Source: Streptomyces sp. JHA26
Lineage (GTDB): Bacteria > Actinomycetota > Actinomycetes > Streptomycetales > Streptomycetaceae
Length of the DNA stretch: 64,000 bases
Direction of reading: 5' to 3'
NCBI RefSeq assembly: GCF_002005565.1
Contig: NZ_BDJC01000036.1
Coordinates: 1-64,000 of the forward strand
In this document: positions 25,341-34,100 of the stretch, piece after piece
Layout: each line of letters begins with the position of its first letter
How positions within the stretch are numbered: the first letter of the stretch is position 1
Notes under the pieces: model-generated
Database searches by the model: none
What the model was told of the DNA's origin: nothing
What the model saw: only the letters and a program-made list of their open reading frames with translations
Made by a program: the position numbers and the translations under genes

Positions 25341-25724
25341 GACCGGGAGGAAGCGCACATCTCCCTCGACCGGGTGACCGGGCGTGGTGGTCCGGTCCGG
25401 GCCGCCCCACCCGTCGACCTGAGGGATCGAGGTGGACCCAGGCCGATCGGCTCCGAAGCCGCGGTCCTGACACGGGCGGCGGGGAGCGTCCTGCGAGGAG
25501 ACGAGGAGTCCCCGAGCGTGCCGCCGGCTCACCGTCGCGGCCGGACCCGCACGAGTCACTGCGGGAACTCCACGAGGTCGTCATCGCCTGGTGAGGGGCC
25601 GCCGAGCGACGGTCCGGACCGACGCCGCACCCGGGAACGCGCCGCCCCCCGCACTCTCCGTCACCATGCGGGAACCCTACGGCCGCGACCGCCCTGGGCC
25701 CAGGGCTTTCCGTACCCTGGCGGC
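25341..25724. other. Stretch without a recognisable gene
   Basis: About 380 bases between the zinc-ribbon-like protein and the sirtuin gene. Open frames here lack motifs and ribosome binding sites. It presumably contains the sirtuin promoter, but I cannot point to a clear -35/-10 pair. Confidence 0.4.
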
Positions 25725-26633
25725 ATGCGTATGCGCCCCACCCTGAGCTGGACCCCCACCGAGGACCTGCCGCCGGGCACCGTGGATCCGGAGCCGGTCG
25801 TCGACGCGCTGCGCGCCGGCGGTGTGCTGGTGCTCAGCGGGGCGGGCATCTCCACGGAGTCGGGCATCCCCGACTACCGGGGCGAGGGCGGGAGCCTGAG
25901 CCGGCACACCCCGATGACCTACCAGGACTTCACCGGCTCCGCCCGGGCCCGGCGCCGGTACTGGGCGCGCAGTCACCTCGGCTGGCGCACCTTCGGCCGT
26001 GCGCTGCCGAACGCCGGGCACCGGGCCGTGGCCGCGTTCGGGCGGCACGGGCTGCTGTCGGGGGTGATCACGCAGAACGTCGACGGCCTGCACCAGGCCG
26101 CCGGCAGCGAGGGCGTCGTGGAACTCCACGGGAGCCTGGGCCGGGTCGTCTGCCTCTCCTGCGGCGCCCTCAGCCCGCGCCGCGAGCTGGCCCGGCGGCT
26201 GGAGGAGGCCAACGCGGGCTTCGAACCGGTGGCCGCCGGCATCAACCCGGACGGTGACGCGGACCTCACCGACGAGCAGGTCGGGGACTTCCGCGTGGTG
26301 CCCTGCGCGGCCTGCGGCGGCGTCCTCAAACCGGACGTGGTCTTCTTCGGCGAGGCGGTCCCGCCGCGGCGCGTCGAGCACTGCCGCCGGCTGGTCCGCG
26401 AGGCCACCTCGCTGCTGGTCCTGGGATCCTCACTGACGGTGATGTCCGGTCTCCGGTTCGTCCGCCAGGCGGCCGAGGCCGGGAAGCCGGTGCTGATCGT
26501 CAACCGGGACCCGACCCGGGGCGACCGGCATGCCCTCACCCGGGTCGCGCTCCCGCTCGGAGCGGCCCTCACCACCGTGGCCGACCGTCTGGACGTCCCC
26601 TTCGACGGCCCGGCGGCGGACGACGGGAAGTAG
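25725..26633 (+). CDS. Sir2-family NAD-dependent protein deacylase, 302 aa
   Basis: Removes acyl groups from lysines using NAD. The NAD-binding motif VLVLSGAGISTESGIPDYRG, the catalytic block ITQNVDGLHQAAG (His base), four zinc ligands in VCLSCGA and PCAACGG, and VLGSSLTVMSG are all present. A 30-residue insertion between the zinc pairs (ANAGFEPVAAGINPDGDADL) is somewhat long for the family. ATG 25725 or 25731 could start the protein. Monocistronic in appearance. Candidate targets such as acetyl-CoA synthetase are not encoded nearby. Confidence 0.93.
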   Translation: MRMRPTLSWTPTEDLPPGTVDPEPVVDALRAGGVLVLSGAGISTESGIPDYRGEGGSLSRHTPMTYQDFTGSARARRRYWARSHLGWRTFGRALPNAGHRAVAAFGRHGLLSGVITQNVDGLHQAAGSEGVVELHGSLGRVVCLSCGALSPRRELARRLEEANAGFEPVAAGINPDGDADLTDEQVGDFRVVPCAACGGVLKPDVVFFGEAVPPRRVEHCRRLVREATSLLVLGSSLTVMSGLRFVRQAAEAGKPVLIVNRDPTRGDRHALTRVALPLGAALTTVADRLDVPFDGPAADDGK

Positions 26634-26691
26634 CGCCCGCGGCCTCCGGCGCCGCCCGGACCGGCCGCCCCGGCGCGTGCCCCGCGCCCCG

Positions 26692-27783
26692 TTACGCCGG
26701 GGTCCCGGACGCCCGGCCGCCGGGCGGCGGTGCCGTGCTGGCACGCACGATCAGCGTCGGCTCGACGGACGCCGGTTCGGGTACGGCGTGCGGGTCCGCG
26801 ATGTGCCGCAGCAGATGGGCGACCGCCAGCGCACCCATCTCCGTGAACGGCTGGGCGACCGTGGTGAGCGAGGGCGAGCAGTACTCGGCCAGCGCGATGT
26901 CGTCGACGCCGACGACGGAGATGTCCTCGGGCACCCGCCTGCCGAGTTCGTGCAGGGCCCGGATCACGCCGAAGGCCATCTCGTCGCTCGCCACGAACAC
27001 GGCGGTGACGTCGGGGATCTTGCCCAGGATCAGCCCGTTGCGGTACCCGGCCCCGGGTGTCCAGTCGCCCTCCAGCACCGGTGGCGCGGTCAGGCCCGCG
27101 GCCTCCAGGGTGTCGCGCCAGCCTGCGCAGCGGCTGGCGGCGTCGAGCCACTCCTCCGGTCCGGCGACGTGCCACACGCTGCGGTGCCCGAGCTCGATCA
27201 GGTGCCGTGTCGCCAGGCGGGCCGCGAGGGTCTGGTCGACGGCGACGACCTCGGTCGCCGGGGTCCGCGACCCGTCGACGGTGACGGTCGGCACCGCACG
27301 GGTGAGCTGCTCGATCCGCGGACTGACGTGGACCAGCGGCACGGACAGGACGACCCCCTCGACCCCCTGTTCCGCCAGGCGGGACAGGGCTTCCTCGATC
27401 GCGGCCGTGTCCAGGGAGGCGGTGGTCGCGGTGCTGACCTCGTAACCGGCCCGCCGCGCCGCCGTCTCGATGCCGAACGTCAGGTTCGTGCGCGAGTAGA
27501 AGGTAGTCTGCAGGGTCACGACGCCGATCGTCCGGCTGCGCCCCGAGGACAGCATCCGTGCCGCGTTGTTCTTGCGGTAGCCGAGCTGTTCGACGGCGGC
27601 GAGCACCTTGGCCCGGGTCTTCGCCTTGACGTTGGGGTGCCCGGCCAGCGTCCGGGACACCGTCTGCGCGGAGACGCCGGCGAGCCGGGCCACATCGGTC
27701 ATGCCGGGCTGCCGTGCGACGCCGTCGCCCGCCGCACGCGTGCGTGGGGGTGCCTCACCGGCTGCCGGTGTCTCCGATGCCAT
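26692..27783 (-). CDS. LacI-family transcriptional repressor, 363 aa
   Basis: Helix-turn-helix MTDVARLAGVSAQTVSRTLA begins near residue 28, then the hinge LSSGRSRTIGVV and a periplasmic-binding-like effector domain (VEGVVLSVPLV, VFVASDEMAFGVIRALHELG, DISVVGVDDIALAEY). The N-terminal extension of about 27 residues is polar and unstructured. It is divergent from the GH35 beta-galactosidase, with two related ATCGAT-centred sites in or next to the shared region. It probably represses the GH35-GH101 unit until a galactoside-type inducer appears. Confidence 0.92.
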   Translation of the reverse strand: MASETPAAGEAPPRTRAAGDGVARQPGMTDVARLAGVSAQTVSRTLAGHPNVKAKTRAKVLAAVEQLGYRKNNAARMLSSGRSRTIGVVTLQTTFYSRTNLTFGIETAARRAGYEVSTATTASLDTAAIEEALSRLAEQGVEGVVLSVPLVHVSPRIEQLTRAVPTVTVDGSRTPATEVVAVDQTLAARLATRHLIELGHRSVWHVAGPEEWLDAASRCAGWRDTLEAAGLTAPPVLEGDWTPGAGYRNGLILGKIPDVTAVFVASDEMAFGVIRALHELGRRVPEDISVVGVDDIALAEYCSPSLTTVAQPFTEMGALAVAHLLRHIADPHAVPEPASVEPTLIVRASTAPPPGGRASGTPA

Positions 27784-27871
27784 CGTCCGCTTCTCCAGGA
27801 GAACCGCGGCGTCGGCCGCGTCGTCGCAGGTACCGCTGTCGGACGCAGTCTACCCACACCCACCCCATTGG

Positions 27872-27881
27872 CATCGATAAC
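27872..27881. promoter_or_regulatory. LacI-type operator half-site (upstream copy)
   Basis: CATCGATAAC recurs exactly at 27939-27948, 67 bp away. This copy sits midway between the divergent lacI-type and GH35 genes and has a weaker surrounding symmetry (TTGGCATCGATAACAACG). It is a candidate auxiliary operator. Confidence 0.55.
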
Positions 27882-27931
27882 AACGTCTGCCATAGTTCCC
27901 GCGGTGCGCCTGTCGAGGCCGAGGGGAAAAG

Positions 27932-29800
27932 ATGATGTCATCGATAACATCAGGGTCTGCCGCAGGCGGGACGACGGACGGCCGGGCGGGCGGTGCGCCC
28001 TCCGGACGGCCCGCGTCCGCGCCGGGGCCCGTCCTGTCCCATCCGCACGGCACGCTCCTGCGGGCCGGCCGGCCGCACCGCGTGCTGGCCGGTTCGCTGC
28101 ACTACTTCCGCGTCCACCCCGGTCAGTGGGCGGACCGGCTGGAGCGGGTCGCGGCCATGGGCCTGAACACCGTGGACACCTACGTGCCGTGGAACTTCCA
28201 CGAGCCACGGCCGGGGCAGTACCGCTTCACCGGCGGACACGACGTCGAACGCTTCGTCCGCACCGCCCAGGACACCGGCCTGGACGTGATCGTGCGGCCG
28301 GGCCCGTACATCTGCGCCGAGTGGGACAACGGCGGGCTGCCCGTCTGGCTGACCGGACGGCCCGGCATGCGGCTGCGCTCGTCCCACCCTCCCTACCTGG
28401 CGGAGGTCGCGCGCTGGTTCGACGAGCTGATCCCGCGCCTCGCCGCGTTGCAGGCGGGGCGGGGCGGGCCGGTGGTCGCCGTCCAGATCGAGAACGAGTA
28501 CGGCAGTTACGGGGACGACCGGGGCTACGTCCGGTGGGTACGGGACGCCCTCGTGGAGCGCGGTGTCACGGAACTGCTCTACACGGCGGACGGCCCCACC
28601 GAGCTGATGCAGGACGGCGGCACCCTGCCGGGACACCTGGCGGCGGCGACGTTCGGCTCCCACGCCCGCGAGGCGGCCGAGCTGTTGCGCGCCCGCCGCC
28701 GCGACGAGCCGTTCCTGTGCGCCGAGTTCTGGAACGGCTGGTTCGACCACTGGGGCGAGAAGCACCACGTCAGGTCCGTGGAGAGTGCGGCCCGGACGCT
28801 CGACGACATCCTGGACGCCGACGGCTCGGTCAGCCTCTACATGGCGCACGGCGGCACCAACTTCGGTCTGTGGGCCGGTGCCAATCACGACGGCGGCGCG
28901 CTCCAGCCGACGGTGACCAGCTACGACTCCGACGCGCCGATCGCCGAACACGGCGCGACGACCCCGAAGTTCCACGCGTTCCGCGAGCGGCTGCTGGCCG
29001 TCACCGGGGCGCCGGCCCGCCCGCTGCCGCCCGAGCCGGCGCTGCTGGCCCCCCGCACGGTCCCCGTCCACGCCGAGGCCCCGCTGCTGGAGGCGTTGCG
29101 TGCCGCGTCCGAGCCGGTGGCCTCCCCGCACCCACTGAGCTTCGAGGAGCTGGAGCAGGCGTCCGGTCTCGTCCTCTACCGTGCCGAACCGCTCCTGCCC
29201 CGCGGCGGCCACGTCCTCACGGTCACCGGGCTCCACGACCGCGCCCAGGTCTTCCTGGACGGCGCGCCGCTCGGCGTCCTCGACCGCGGGACCGCCTCGC
29301 TGGAGGTCCACGGCCGGGGCGAACGGGCGGTCCTGGAGCTCCTGGTGGAGAACCAGGGGCGCGTGAACTACGGGCCGCTGCTCGGCGGGCACAAGGGCAT
29401 CCTCGGCGGTGTCTCGGTCGGCCGGCGGCTCGTGCACGGCTGGACCATGCACCGGCTGCCGCTCGACACGTGGACGCGGGAGGACCTGGCACGCGCCGTG
29501 TCGGCCGACGGGCCGGGCGCGACCGCGGGGTTCGCCACGGCACGGTTCACGGCCCCCGAGCCCGCCGACACCTTCCTCGCGTTCCCCGGCTTCGCCAAGG
29601 GCTTCGTGTGGGTCAACGGCACCCTGCTCGGCCGTTACTGGGAGATCGGCCCCCAGCGGACACTCTACGTGCCCGCGCCCCTGCTGGTTCCGGGCGAGAA
29701 CACCGTCACCCTGCTGGAGCTCGAGCGGCTGGGTGACCGGTTGGAGCTGTGCGAGGAGCCCGAGCTGGGGCCCGCCGAGGAGTACGTCGAGACCTTCTGA
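27932..29800 (+). CDS. GH35 beta-galactosidase, 622 aa
   Basis: Releases terminal beta-galactose. The acid/base Glu lies in VVAVQIENEYGSYGD (residue 189) and the nucleophile Glu in CAEFWNGWFDHWG (residue 265), at almost the same spacing as in human GLB1. Also conserved are TYVPWNFHEPRPGQY, RPGPYICAEWDNGG and YMAHGGTNFG. C-terminal beta-domains follow (about residues 375-620). There is no signal peptide, so it acts in the cytoplasm. ATG 27932 follows GAGGGG. An operator palindrome covers the first codons. The secreted GH101 gene follows after 150 bases and is probably co-transcribed. Confidence 0.94.
   Translation: MMSSITSGSAAGGTTDGRAGGAPSGRPASAPGPVLSHPHGTLLRAGRPHRVLAGSLHYFRVHPGQWADRLERVAAMGLNTVDTYVPWNFHEPRPGQYRFTGGHDVERFVRTAQDTGLDVIVRPGPYICAEWDNGGLPVWLTGRPGMRLRSSHPPYLAEVARWFDELIPRLAALQAGRGGPVVAVQIENEYGSYGDDRGYVRWVRDALVERGVTELLYTADGPTELMQDGGTLPGHLAAATFGSHAREAAELLRARRRDEPFLCAEFWNGWFDHWGEKHHVRSVESAARTLDDILDADGSVSLYMAHGGTNFGLWAGANHDGGALQPTVTSYDSDAPIAEHGATTPKFHAFRERLLAVTGAPARPLPPEPALLAPRTVPVHAEAPLLEALRAASEPVASPHPLSFEELEQASGLVLYRAEPLLPRGGHVLTVTGLHDRAQVFLDGAPLGVLDRGTASLEVHGRGERAVLELLVENQGRVNYGPLLGGHKGILGGVSVGRRLVHGWTMHRLPLDTWTREDLARAVSADGPGATAGFATARFTAPEPADTFLAFPGFAKGFVWVNGTLLGRYWEIGPQRTLYVPAPLLVPGENTVTLLELERLGDRLELCEEPELGPAEEYVETF
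27934..27951. promoter_or_regulatory. LacI-type operator over the GH35 start codon
   Basis: GATGTCATCGATAACATC is an 18-bp palindrome with one mismatched pair, centred on ATCGAT. It begins inside the first codon of the GH35 gene. Bound repressor here would block transcript elongation, not promoter access. Confidence 0.7.
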
Positions 29801-29952
29801 CCCTCCCCTGGCGACTCACCCCCGACCCACCGCCGTCCACCCGCTCTGCGATCCACCGGCAGTCCCGTCCCCGGCCGCCGTTCCCTCGCGGCCACCGTCA
29901 CCGTCTCACGGTCGTCTCCCGTCCCTCACCCGATCCGAGGAGGAAGTACCAG

Positions 29953-32900
29953 GTGGAAAACATGACGTCCCCGTCGCCCCGCCCGCCCGGGCGCAGACGC
30001 GGCCCGCGTCCCGCCGCCGTGGCCGCGGCCCTGGGCCTGTGTCTGGGCATGCTGTCGACCGCGGCCGTACCCGCCGGTGCCGCGCTGCCCCGAGTCCTGT
30101 CCGCCCCCGCGCCGGCGGCGGCCACGCCCGTGCAGCTGAGCCGGGGCGGGCTGACCGTCACGGTGGCCGAGGAGTTCCCGCAGGTCATCTCCTACCGGCT
30201 GGGCACGCGCACCCTCGGCGGACAGGCGTCCGTCCTCGACACCTTCACCGTCAACGGCACCCCGCACCGGGCCACGACCACCATGAAGGCGGAGGGCAGC
30301 AGGGCCGTCTACACCTCCACCTTCGCGGACCTGCCCGGTCTGACGATCACGTCGGCCATCACCGTGACCGAGGACGCCACGGTCGTCTTCGCCGTGGAGA
30401 AGATCTCCGGCGAGGCCGCCTCCACCGTGCGGACCCTCGCGATCCCCGGCCAGTCCCTGGTCTCCGTCGACTCCTCCGCACCGGGCGCCAACCTCGCCCG
30501 GACGAAGATCTCCACGAACTCGACGACGACCGCCGACCGGTTCATCCCGATCACCGACGGCACCGCCCCGGACACGGAGCCCGTCGGCACCCCGTACGCG
30601 TTCGTCGGCAACGCGCAGCTGTCCGCGGGCATCGTCACCAACGCCACCGAGGACTCGCCGCAGAACGACAACAGCAACTGGAACACGCGTCTGCAGTCCC
30701 GCATCGTCGACGCCGGCGACGGCAGGCGCCGGGCGGAGCTGTCCGTCGGCACCTACACCCACCACCCGCAGGGCGCGACCGACCCGCGGGTCGACACCTA
30801 CGAGCTGCCCCGGGCGACCGTGGTCCTCGCCGCCGACGCCAACGGCGACGGCACGGTCGACTGGCAGGACGGCGCCCTCGCGCACCGGGAGCACATGCGT
30901 CGCCCGCTGGGCGCGGACCGGGTGCCCGAACGGGTGGTGCAGCGCATCCCGTTCAACTTCGCGAGCCAGGCCACCCATCCGTTCCTGAAGACGCTGGACG
31001 ACACCAAGCGCATCTCCATGGCCACCGACAACCTCGGGCAGTGGGTGCTGGAGAAGGGCTACGCGAGCGAGGGCCACGACTCGGCGCACCCCGACTACGG
31101 CGGCAACGAGAACGTGCGCGCGGGCGGACTGAAGGACCTGAACCGGCTCACCGGGACCGGTGCCGGTTACAACGCGGACTTCGCCGTGCACGTCAACGCC
31201 ACCGAGGCGTACGCGCAGGCGAAGACCTTCAGCGAGGAGCTGGTCGCGGGGCAGCCGAACGGGTGGGACTGGCTCAACCAGGCCTACCACATCGACCAGC
31301 GCAAGGACCTCGGCACCGGCGCCGTCCTGGACCGGTTCGCGCAGCTGCGCAAGGAGGCCCCGCAGATCAGGACGGTCTACATCGACGCCTACTACTCCAG
31401 CGGCTGGCTGGCCGACGGACTGGCCGCCGGGCTGCGGAAGATGGGCTTCGAGGTCGCCTCCGAGTGGTCCTACAAGTTCGAGGGCTCGTCGGTGTGGTCG
31501 CACTGGGCCGCCGACAAGAACTACGGCGGCGCCACCAACAAGGGCATCAACTCCGACATCGTCCGGTTCATCGCCCACTCCGACCGCGACGTGTGGAACG
31601 TCGACCCGCTGCTCGGCGGCGCCAGCGTCGTCGAGTTCGAGGGCTGGACCGGCCACGACGACTGGAACGCCTTCTACCGCAACATCTGGACCGACAACCT
31701 GCCGACCAAGTTCCTCCAGCACTACCAGCTGATGGACTGGGACCGCGGCACGTCGGCGACGCTCACCGGCGGTGTGCGCGTGAAGGCCGTGGACGGCCGG
31801 CGCGTGATCTCCATGGGGGACGCGGTCGTGCTCGACGGCGACACCTACCTGCTGCCGTGGGGCGACTCCCCCCGGGGCAACGGCACCACCTCACCGAGCG
31901 ACGCCGACAAGATGTACTTCTTCAGCGCGTCCGGCGGCACCCACACCTTCGAGCTGACCGGTCAGTTCGCGAGGAACAGGAACTTCACCCTGTACGCCCT
32001 CACCGACCAGGGCCGGGTGAGGAAGGCCCGGGTGAGGGCCGAGGCCGGGAAGGTGACGCTGACCGGGGCGAAGGGGCAGCCCTACGTCCTGGTGCCGAAC
32101 GGCGGCAAGGCACCGCACCAGGACGTGGACTACGGCGAGTTCACCGGGCTGACCGACCCCGGGTTCAACGGCGCTGACCTGGACGCCTGGAACCCGCGGG
32201 GCGGCGCCGCGATCACGCGGGCCGGCAACGGCGACAACATCGTCCGCCTCGGCAGCGCCGCCTCCGGCATCTCCCAGCGGGTCTCCGGTCTGGTGCCGGG
32301 CAGGCGGTACACGCTCGGCGCCGACGTCGAGATCGGCCCCGGCGAGCGCCGGGACACCACGCTCCGGGTACGCGGCGCCGCCGAACCGGCCGTGAACGCC
32401 TTCGACACCACCCCGGCGCGCAACTGGATGGCGGCCGACGAGAAACGCGACACCTACTCCCAGCGGGCCTCCGTCGCGTTCACGGCTCCGCGCGGCGGCG
32501 AGGTCACCGTGGAGCTCGGCGCCGGTGCCGGCGGGGCGGCCGTCGTGCTGGACGACGTGCGCGTGATGGCGGACACCACCGCACCGCTCCCCCGCGCCGG
32601 GGACGGCACCGTCGTCGCCCACGACGACTTCGAGGGCAACCAGCCGGGCTGGGGCCCGTTCGTGAAGGGCGACGCCGGCGGCGTCACCGATCCCCGTACG
32701 AGCATCAGCGACCTGCACGAGCCGTACAGCCAGAAGGCGTGGAAGAACACCTACTCCCCGTACGACACCGGCACGTTGAAGGGCAAGGCGGTCGACGACG
32801 TGCTCGCCGGCCGGCACTCGCTGAAGTCCCACGCGGAGAACACGGGGCTGGTGTACCGCACGACGCCCGCGACGGTGCCGTTCGAGGAGGGCCACAGGTA

Positions 32901-34002
32901 CCGGGTGTCGTTCTCGTACCAGACCAACCTCGAGGGGCAGTGGGCCTGGGTGACCGGCGCGGACCGGGTCGCGGACGGGACGACGACCTCCCGGGACATC
33001 AGCCGTGACGTCCTGGAGCCCGCCCTGGACACGGCGACGTACTCCCGCGAGATCGTCGCGGGCTGTGGGGACACCTGGGTCGGGCTGCGCAGGCTCGGCG
33101 GCGCCCAGGGCACCGACCTGGTCGTCGACGACGTCACCGTGACCGACCTGGGCGAGGCGGAGACCGGGGCCGCCTGCGCGAACGTGGGCGTGCCGGCCGG
33201 CGCCGAGCTGAGCCCCGGAGTGCCGGGCGAGTTCGTCACCACCTTCACCAACAACGAGTCCACCGACGCCGTGAACGTCGGGATGACGCTGCGCGGACTG
33301 CCGGAGGGCTGGAAGGCCGAGGTCGAGAAGAAGGACGGCAACCTCGTCGGGACCGTGAAGCCGGGCGCGAGCGTGAGCACCACCTGGCTGCTGACACCGC
33401 CCGCCGGCGCGGCCGGCACCACCGTCACCTGGCGGGCGACCGCCACCTACGCCCACGCCGGGGCCACCAAGTCCGTCTCGGCGGACGCCCGGGCCGCGGT
33501 CACCACCGAGCCGTTGCTCTCCCCCGGCTCGATGACCGCCACCGCCGACTCGGAGAACAGGTCCTCCGGCGCCGGGGAGGGGCCCGTGTCGAACGTCCTC
33601 GACGGTGACCCGGGCACCATCTGGCACACCGACTACACCGGTACGCCCGCGCCCTACCCGCACCGGGTGACGCTGACGCTCGGCGGCGCGGCCGACGTGG
33701 ACGGCTTCGGCTACCTGACCCGGCAGAGCGGCGGTCAAAACGGCCGGGTCGGCGGCTACGAGGTCGCCGTGTCGCAGGACGGCACGAACTGGACGACGGT
33801 GGCGAAGGGCACGCTGGAGGACGTGCCGCAGATGCAGCGCGTCTCCTTCGACCGGGTCCGGGCCTCGCACGTGCGGTTCACGGCGCTGAACGCCCTCAAC
33901 GGGCAGCCGTTCGCGGCAGCCGCGGAGATGCGGGTGTACGGCACGCCGGTGGACCTGCCGACGGGGTATCCCCCGGGTGAGCGGCCCACCGACCGGGGCT
34001 GA
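29953..34002 (+). CDS. Secreted GH101 endo-alpha-N-acetylgalactosaminidase, 1349 aa
   Basis: Cleaves core-1 disaccharide (Gal-beta-1,3-GalNAc) from Ser/Thr of mucin-type glycoproteins. A signal peptide ends near VPAGAALP. The catalytic barrel spans about residues 300-620, with probable nucleophile Asp478 in VYIDAYYSSGWLADG and acid/base Glu504 in FEVASEWSYKFEG, plus GWTGHDDWNAFYRNIW. Beta-sandwich modules follow, then a NEW3-type domain and a C-terminal F5/8-type (CBM32-like) sugar-binding domain (about 1195-1340). GTG 29953 is eight bases after GGAGGA; ATG 29962 is the alternative start. It partners the upstream GH35 enzyme. Confidence 0.9.
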   Translation: MENMTSPSPRPPGRRRGPRPAAVAAALGLCLGMLSTAAVPAGAALPRVLSAPAPAAATPVQLSRGGLTVTVAEEFPQVISYRLGTRTLGGQASVLDTFTVNGTPHRATTTMKAEGSRAVYTSTFADLPGLTITSAITVTEDATVVFAVEKISGEAASTVRTLAIPGQSLVSVDSSAPGANLARTKISTNSTTTADRFIPITDGTAPDTEPVGTPYAFVGNAQLSAGIVTNATEDSPQNDNSNWNTRLQSRIVDAGDGRRRAELSVGTYTHHPQGATDPRVDTYELPRATVVLAADANGDGTVDWQDGALAHREHMRRPLGADRVPERVVQRIPFNFASQATHPFLKTLDDTKRISMATDNLGQWVLEKGYASEGHDSAHPDYGGNENVRAGGLKDLNRLTGTGAGYNADFAVHVNATEAYAQAKTFSEELVAGQPNGWDWLNQAYHIDQRKDLGTGAVLDRFAQLRKEAPQIRTVYIDAYYSSGWLADGLAAGLRKMGFEVASEWSYKFEGSSVWSHWAADKNYGGATNKGINSDIVRFIAHSDRDVWNVDPLLGGASVVEFEGWTGHDDWNAFYRNIWTDNLPTKFLQHYQLMDWDRGTSATLTGGVRVKAVDGRRVISMGDAVVLDGDTYLLPWGDSPRGNGTTSPSDADKMYFFSASGGTHTFELTGQFARNRNFTLYALTDQGRVRKARVRAEAGKVTLTGAKGQPYVLVPNGGKAPHQDVDYGEFTGLTDPGFNGADLDAWNPRGGAAITRAGNGDNIVRLGSAASGISQRVSGLVPGRRYTLGADVEIGPGERRDTTLRVRGAAEPAVNAFDTTPARNWMAADEKRDTYSQRASVAFTAPRGGEVTVELGAGAGGAAVVLDDVRVMADTTAPLPRAGDGTVVAHDDFEGNQPGWGPFVKGDAGGVTDPRTSISDLHEPYSQKAWKNTYSPYDTGTLKGKAVDDVLAGRHSLKSHAENTGLVYRTTPATVPFEEGHRYRVSFSYQTNLEGQWAWVTGADRVADGTTTSRDISRDVLEPALDTATYSREIVAGCGDTWVGLRRLGGAQGTDLVVDDVTVTDLGEAETGAACANVGVPAGAELSPGVPGEFVTTFTNNESTDAVNVGMTLRGLPEGWKAEVEKKDGNLVGTVKPGASVSTTWLLTPPAGAAGTTVTWRATATYAHAGATKSVSADARAAVTTEPLLSPGSMTATADSENRSSGAGEGPVSNVLDGDPGTIWHTDYTGTPAPYPHRVTLTLGGAADVDGFGYLTRQSGGQNGRVGGYEVAVSQDGTNWTTVAKGTLEDVPQMQRVSFDRVRASHVRFTALNALNGQPFAAAAEMRVYGTPVDLPTGYPPGERPTDRG

Positions 34003-34010
34003 GCCGGTCC

Positions 34011-34035
34011 GCCCCCGGCGTGGTGCGCCGGGGGC
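34011..34035 (+). terminator. Terminator hairpin after the GH101 gene
   Basis: A perfect 10-bp stem (34011-34020 with 34026-34035) and a 5-base loop begin 8 bases past the GH101 stop codon. Confidence 0.65.
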
Positions 34036-34063
34036 TGCCGGGCCGGCCCGGGGGGTGGGGGCT

Positions 34064-34090
34064 GGCCCCGGCTGTTTCGCCGCCGGGGCC
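34064..34090 (-). terminator. Terminator hairpin after the X-Pro peptidase-like gene
   Basis: A 9-bp perfect stem (34064-34072 with 34082-34090) and a 9-base loop lie 10 bases beyond the stop of the minus-strand gene, converging on the GH101 terminator. Confidence 0.6.
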
Positions 34091-34100
34091 GGCCGGGGGG

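Noticed and set aside
29409..32177. Long alternative frame inside the GH35-GH101 region
   Set aside because: Its translation is biased to Arg, Pro and Ala and lacks motifs, whereas the overlapping frames carry full catalytic signatures.
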